Positions 14,601-17,249 of a stretch of DNA of 17,249 nt are shown piece after piece. The stretch spans positions 1 through 17,249 of the forward strand of contig VBJR01000274.1 of the NCBI GenBank assembly GCA_005880175.1, read 5' to 3'. Numbering within the stretch: the stretch's first letter is position 1; the number at the start of each line of letters is the position of its first letter. The translations under genes and the position numbers were made by a program. This DNA is from Chloroflexota bacterium (lineage in GTDB: Bacteria; Chloroflexota; Dormibacteria; Dormibacterales; Dormibacteraceae). The notes below the pieces were generated by a model, which saw only the letters and a program-made list of their open reading frames with translations, made no database searches and was not told the DNA's origin.

Positions 14601-15472
14601 CAGGGAGGCCAGCAGCTGCCCGGGCTGCAGCCCGCCGGCCGTCGCCAGACCGCTGGCCGGGTCCGACTCCGAGAGGTCGGGCGCGGCCAGCGGCGGCTGC
14701 TCCTCCACCGCGGCGCCGCCTCCACCGCCACCGCCGCCGGTGTACTCCTGGGCTGGCGGCGCCGCCTCGGCGAGCTCGCTCTGGGCGGCCTCTGTCACCT
14801 GGCCGGCTTCGGCCGGCTCCGGCTCCTCGGCCGGCTCCGGCTCTGGCTCCTCGGCGATCGCCTGCGCCTCCATTGTCGCCGCCGGACCGTCGGGCAGCCG
14901 CTGGACCAGGAGCGGTTCCTCCTCGGGCTCCGCCGGTGGGGCTGGCGGCGACGTGTCCGCTGCCGCCGCCGCGGCGTCGAGCTGCTCCAGCTCGCCGTCC
15001 GTCTGGCCGGGCTGCGGTTCGGGGACCTCCTCCTCCGACGGCGCCTCCCCAGCGGCGTCCACCGAGGGCGGCGCCGCGATGGACGCTGGGGCCCCGCCAC
15101 GCCGCGCACCGCCGGCTCGACGCCCGTCTGGGCCCCCGAGGGCTGCCGCTCCCCGATCCCCTCGGCTGGCGCCGCCGCGACCGCGCGAGCGGCGAGGGCG
15201 CCGGCCACCGGATGCACGGTCCGGAGATGCGCCGCGAGGTCGCGAGCAGTGGACTCGCCTGCCCTCTGGTGGGGCTGCGGCTCGCGGACCTCCTCCCCGC
15301 TCGACGCCTCGCCCTCGGCGGGCGCCGACGGCACCGGGGCGGTCCCGCGACCTTCGCGCTCGTCGCCGTCCGGCCGCCGCTCGATGCCCTTCCGGCGCGC
15401 GAGCAGCTCCTGCACGGCCTGGTTGCCGGCGAGCCTCTGGAGCTGGACCAGCGCCTGCAGGTCCGATGGCAC
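11652..15472 (-). CDS. Large eCIS-effector-like polymorphic toxin candidate, one frameshift near 15088-15095
   Basis: Restoring one base in the GGGGCCCC run gives about 1273 residues from GTG 15472. LQRLAGNQAVQELL at about residues 9-22 is the motif found at the N-terminus of many DUF4157-type eCIS-associated proteins. Residues about 30-480 are Pro/Ala/Glu-rich and disordered, and about 480-625 form a charged coiled coil. Residues about 626-954 are amphipathic and hydrophobic helices starting GGGFFGWIGSAV, resembling tape-measure or pore-type regions, and about 955-1065 are a strongly basic linker. The last about 200 residues are a distinct domain with NHTADAMY then RIIIDFKLSE: Asp about 1223 and DxK at about 1234-1236, a possible PD-(D/E)xK nuclease core. 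The longest uninterrupted frame runs from GTG 15062 (1136 residues) and lacks the N-terminal motif. The frame break may be a sequencing error or a true mutation. No delivery-system genes lie in the window. Confidence 0.65.
15002..15318. repeat. Diverged direct duplication inside the effector N-terminal region
   Basis: Two segments of about 56 nt, at 15002-15057 and 15262-15318, are clearly similar (shared cores GGGCTGCGG, GGACCTCCTCC and CGCCTC). On the minus strand they encode GEAPSEEEVPEPQP and GEASSGEEVREPQP. They are read in different frames as the sequence stands but in the same frame if the break near 15090 is corrected, which supports that correction. Confidence 0.55.
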
Positions 15473-15853
15473 GTGAGGATCTCTTTGATGGGTCGGGGCG
15501 ACCCCGCGACGACGTGAAACGTGTTCAGGACGTTCCCTTGCGTCGCTCGAGTCCTTGCCCGGAGTCGGCACAGACCTTCCCCTCCCCGAATTCAGCCAGC
15601 ACGTCGGGCCGGTCGCCGACCCGCCCACTCGAAAAGGCTGCTTCACGACGCCGCGGGCTGCCACGGCCAAAAGGGCAAACCTTGGGGGCCGATCGTGCAA
15701 GTGCCGCGGCGGCGGGATGATCCGAAACCCTGTCCCTGCTCCATCACTACGCGGTCGTGGGTTCCGGCGCTGCCCGCACCTGGCGTAGCAGGGCGGCGTG
15801 GCTGACGGCGATGGCCGCCCGGCGGGCGAAGCGCGCAGCGGCGCGACCGGGTA
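15473..15853. other. Intergenic region upstream of the effector gene
   Basis: About 380 nt between the effector start and the end of the carbonic-anhydrase/SCP2 gene. Frames on both strands give no recognisable protein. It holds an ECF-type promoter candidate close to the effector start; no RNA gene or clear terminator was seen. Confidence 0.5.
15511..15536 (-). promoter_or_regulatory. ECF-sigma-type promoter candidate for the effector operon
   Basis: On the minus strand GGAAC (15536-15532), a 17-nt spacer and CGTC (15514-15511) match the general ECF sigma pattern of GGAAC with a CGT-containing -10. Transcription would start about 30 nt before GTG 15472. A short element like this can arise by chance in GC-rich DNA. 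Confidence 0.3.
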
Positions 15854-16837
15854 TCAGAAGTCGAGGGCCTGGTCGGCAATCGCCTCGTCAATCGCTTGGA
15901 ACAACGGCTGCAGCCCAGTCAACACTTTGAAATCGCCGGCGACCTTCAGGCGACCCTGGAAGAACGCCTCGTCGTGGCGCAGCTCTCTCTTGTTGATCTG
16001 TACAGCTGTTTCCCAGTCGTACGAATACTTGAGATCGGCGTCCGGCAGGCGGCCCAGACCGGTACGCATCGTTCCGTCGTCGATTACGGCCCACCAGGCG
16101 GTGTCTCCTTGAGGGGCGCCAAGGATCATCGTCTCGATCCCCACGTGGCAGCCCGCGGCGGCGGCCCCGAACCGCTTGCTCGAGTTGCAGCGGCCGGTGA
16201 TCGCTGCCAGCCACTCGTCCGAGAGGTAGCGGACGCGCGGGCCGGGCAACTCAGGCGATGGACTGTCGGGCACGCCAGCCGTGACCGTCTGGCTGGCCGA
16301 GCCCAGGTCTTCTTCCGGGAGCATCCGCGCCCTGGTGTGGCGTTGGGCCAGTGCGCGATACGCCTCCGCGTTCATTGAAACCCAGAACTCGTGTGGAGTC
16401 CCGATGATCGAACCCTCTACCTTTGCCGGGAGGCCCATCGCTAGAGCCTCATCGTCTATGCGAGTCCCCGAGGTCACCACCGAGCCAGCTGCCACGACAG
16501 CTCGAGCACCGACGTTCGCTCCGTCGAGCACAACAGCACCATTGCCGACGAGCGCACCCTTGCCGACCTGCGCCCCATGGATGACACAGTTGTGCCCGAT
16601 GGTAGCGTCTTCACCGATCTCAACGGGGTAGTTCGGAGCACCATGCAGGACGGTGCCGTCCTGGATGTTCGCTCCGCTGCGCACGACGATGGGGGCGAAG
16701 TCTCCGCGGAGGACCGATCCGTACCATACCGACGCATGCGCCTCTATGATCACGCTGCCGACGAGCGTTGCGGTCGGAGCCACGAATGCTGCCCTATCGA
16801 CTTGGGGAGAGTTACCCTCGAATTCCAGTTGAGGCAT
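15854..16837 (-). CDS. Gamma-class carbonic anhydrase-like domain fused to an SCP2 sterol-carrier-like domain
   Basis: The 327-residue protein starts at ATG 16837-16835 behind GAGGG about 9 nt upstream. Residues 1-165 form a left-handed beta-helix of hexapeptide repeats. The gamma-CA residues are in place: R44 and D46 in SVLRGDF, Q59 and D60 in NIQDGTVLHG, and the metal-ligand positions H65, H82 and H87 (IGHNCVIHG). After a Pro/Ser linker at about 185-200, residues about 205-320 resemble SCP2. There, RYLSDEWLAAI leads into the hydrophobic-ligand fold, which ends DADLKYSYDWETAVQINK, EAFFQGRLKVAGDF, LTGLQPLFQAI. SCP2 domains bind sterols, fatty acids or acyl-CoA. The fusion suggests hydration/hydrolysis or acyl-transfer chemistry on a carried lipid, but the reaction is unknown. 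Third-codon GC looks less extreme than in the genes to the left. Confidence 0.85.
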   Translation of the reverse strand: MPQLEFEGNSPQVDRAAFVAPTATLVGSVIIEAHASVWYGSVLRGDFAPIVVRSGANIQDGTVLHGAPNYPVEIGEDATIGHNCVIHGAQVGKGALVGNGAVVLDGANVGARAVVAAGSVVTSGTRIDDEALAMGLPAKVEGSIIGTPHEFWVSMNAEAYRALAQRHTRARMLPEEDLGSASQTVTAGVPDSPSPELPGPRVRYLSDEWLAAITGRCNSSKRFGAAAAGCHVGIETMILGAPQGDTAWWAVIDDGTMRTGLGRLPDADLKYSYDWETAVQINKRELRHDEAFFQGRLKVAGDFKVLTGLQPLFQAIDEAIADQALDF

Positions 16838-16901
16838 CTGCTAATTCCCTCGCACCTCTAGCCGCGCTTGGCGGCGATTGCTCTTTCTGACTCGACGCTC
16901 C

Positions 16902-17021
16902 TCAGGCTGTGCAAATGGAGATGTGGAGGTCGTTCATGAACCACTCCTGGAACGACCGGCACCGCCCATCGGCCGCGAAGCGCAGGACGAACAGGTTGGG
17001 GTACGTCCGGTCGAGCGTGAG
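16902..17021 (-). pseudogene. NTF2/SnoaL-like relic (C-terminal strands)
   Basis: The minus-strand frame ending at TGA (16904-16902) reads TYPNLFVLRFAADGRCRSFQ then EWFMN. This is the typical last strand pair of an NTF2-like fold (FVLRF-x(2)-DGR-x-x-x-F-x-EW). Only about 35 codons are recognisable, and the frame differs from that of the adjacent NTF2-like gene, which ends at 17026. It looks like what is left of a second, related gene. No start codon or ribosome binding site is seen. Confidence 0.55.
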
Positions 17022-17025
17022 CGAG

Positions 17026-17249
17026 CTAGCTGTAGAAGTCGTCGACGTTGTACTGGTCGTCGGTGAACATCCACGACTCCACGATCTTGCCGTCGCGGAT
17101 CCGCTGGATGTGGACGAAACGGACGCTCAGCTTCTTGCCGTTGGCCTCCCCCGTGCGCGTGCCCCAGGCGATGGCGTGATCGTCGTTGGCGAGGAAATCG
17201 TGGTAGGTGTTCCTGGGCACCCCGCCGGTGAACTGCAGCACTCTGCCGA
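17026..17249 (-). CDS. NTF2/SnoaL-like protein, C-terminal part, truncated by window edge
   Basis: The frame is open to the right edge and ends at TAG 17028-17026, giving about 73 residues. HAIAWGTRTGEANGKKLSVR, then FVHIQRIRDGKIVESWMFTD and DQYNVDDFYS match the last three strands of SnoaL/ketosteroid-isomerase-like NTF2 folds. This fold covers polyketide cyclases, limonene epoxide hydrolases and many binding proteins, so the role is not determined. The start is outside the window; the in-frame GTG at 17241 lies within the fold and is not the start. Confidence 0.72.
   Translation of the reverse strand, partial: GRVLQFTGGVPRNTYHDFLANDDHAIAWGTRTGEANGKKLSVRFVHIQRIRDGKIVESWMFTDDQYNVDDFYS

Noticed and set aside
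14370..14740. GC-rich triplet runs (CGGCGG and CCGCCACC type) as a possible repeat array or CRISPR
   Set aside because: Irregular Pro/Ala/Gly codon runs within the disordered part of the effector; no spaced identical repeats.
10860..15476. Plus-strand open frame of 1538 codons opposite the effector
   Set aside because: It mirrors the minus-strand gene; composition is Arg/Leu/Gly/His-rich with no domains, whereas the minus strand encodes recognisable motifs, coiled coil and helices. Long antisense frames are expected at this GC content.
15521..15891. Small open frames on both strands between the effector and the CA-SCP2 gene
   Set aside because: No recognisable motifs, no good start sites, and chance open frames are common here.

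Overview
The window is very GC-rich, uses GTG and TTG starts freely, and carries families typical of high-GC soil actinobacteria: LLM-class flavin/F420 oxidoreductases, a BTAD/SARP-type regulator, a PadR regulator, a lantibiotic-dehydratase homologue and several NTF2-like proteins. I infer an actinomycete (a Streptomyces-like or Thermoleophilia-like lineage, not resolvable from this sequence). No rRNA, tRNA, CRISPR array or intact insertion sequence was seen.

Region 1 (1-4001, + strand) is a tightly coupled four-gene operon cut by the left edge. It holds the C-terminal part of a LanB-type lantibiotic dehydratase, an LLM oxidoreductase, a six-Asp-box beta-propeller protein and a MoaD/ThiS-like sulfur carrier ending in Gly-Gly. 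Starts and stops overlap as GTGA and TTGA, or lie 4 nt apart. This looks like a tailoring cassette for a peptide or small molecule, but no precursor gene is visible.

Region 2 (4002-7274) contains a nitroreductase remnant, then an antibiotic-biosynthesis-monooxygenase-like protein paired with a ferredoxin-reductase-type FAD enzyme, then a short LLM oxidoreductase. The monooxygenase and the short LLM gene each have a TANNNT hexamer 6 nt before the start codon and may be leaderless.

Region 3 (7275-9944) is a gene graveyard. It has the C-terminal end of an MFS transporter, an aminoglycoside-phosphotransferase-type motif with nothing around it, a padR gene that has lost its own stop, a relic of the gene that followed it, an intact six-helix membrane protein, a LuxR C-terminal scrap, and a frameshifted membrane-protein relic on the minus strand. 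A SARP-like pair of heptamers spaced 11 bp apart precedes the BTAD regulator at 9945, whose C-terminus has been replaced by an unusual hydrophobic tail.

Region 4 (10968-15540, - strand) is the most interesting part. It encodes a protein of about 1270 residues with the N-terminal LQR-x(2)-GN-x-AV-x(2)-LL motif seen in effectors associated with extracellular contractile injection systems (eCIS). A long disordered and coiled-coil region, a tape-measure-like hydrophobic helical region and a basic linker follow, then a C-terminal domain with a possible PD-(D/E)xK nuclease signature. The stop codon is followed immediately by the ATG of an acidic 227-residue protein, a candidate immunity protein. 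The toxin frame is broken once, at a G/C run near 15088-15095; restoring one base gives an open frame of about 1273 codons. No eCIS structural genes lie in the window.

Region 5 (15854-17249, - strand) encodes a gamma-carbonic-anhydrase-like domain fused to an SCP2 sterol-carrier-like domain, an NTF2-like relic, and the C-terminal part of an intact-looking NTF2/SnoaL-like gene cut by the right edge.
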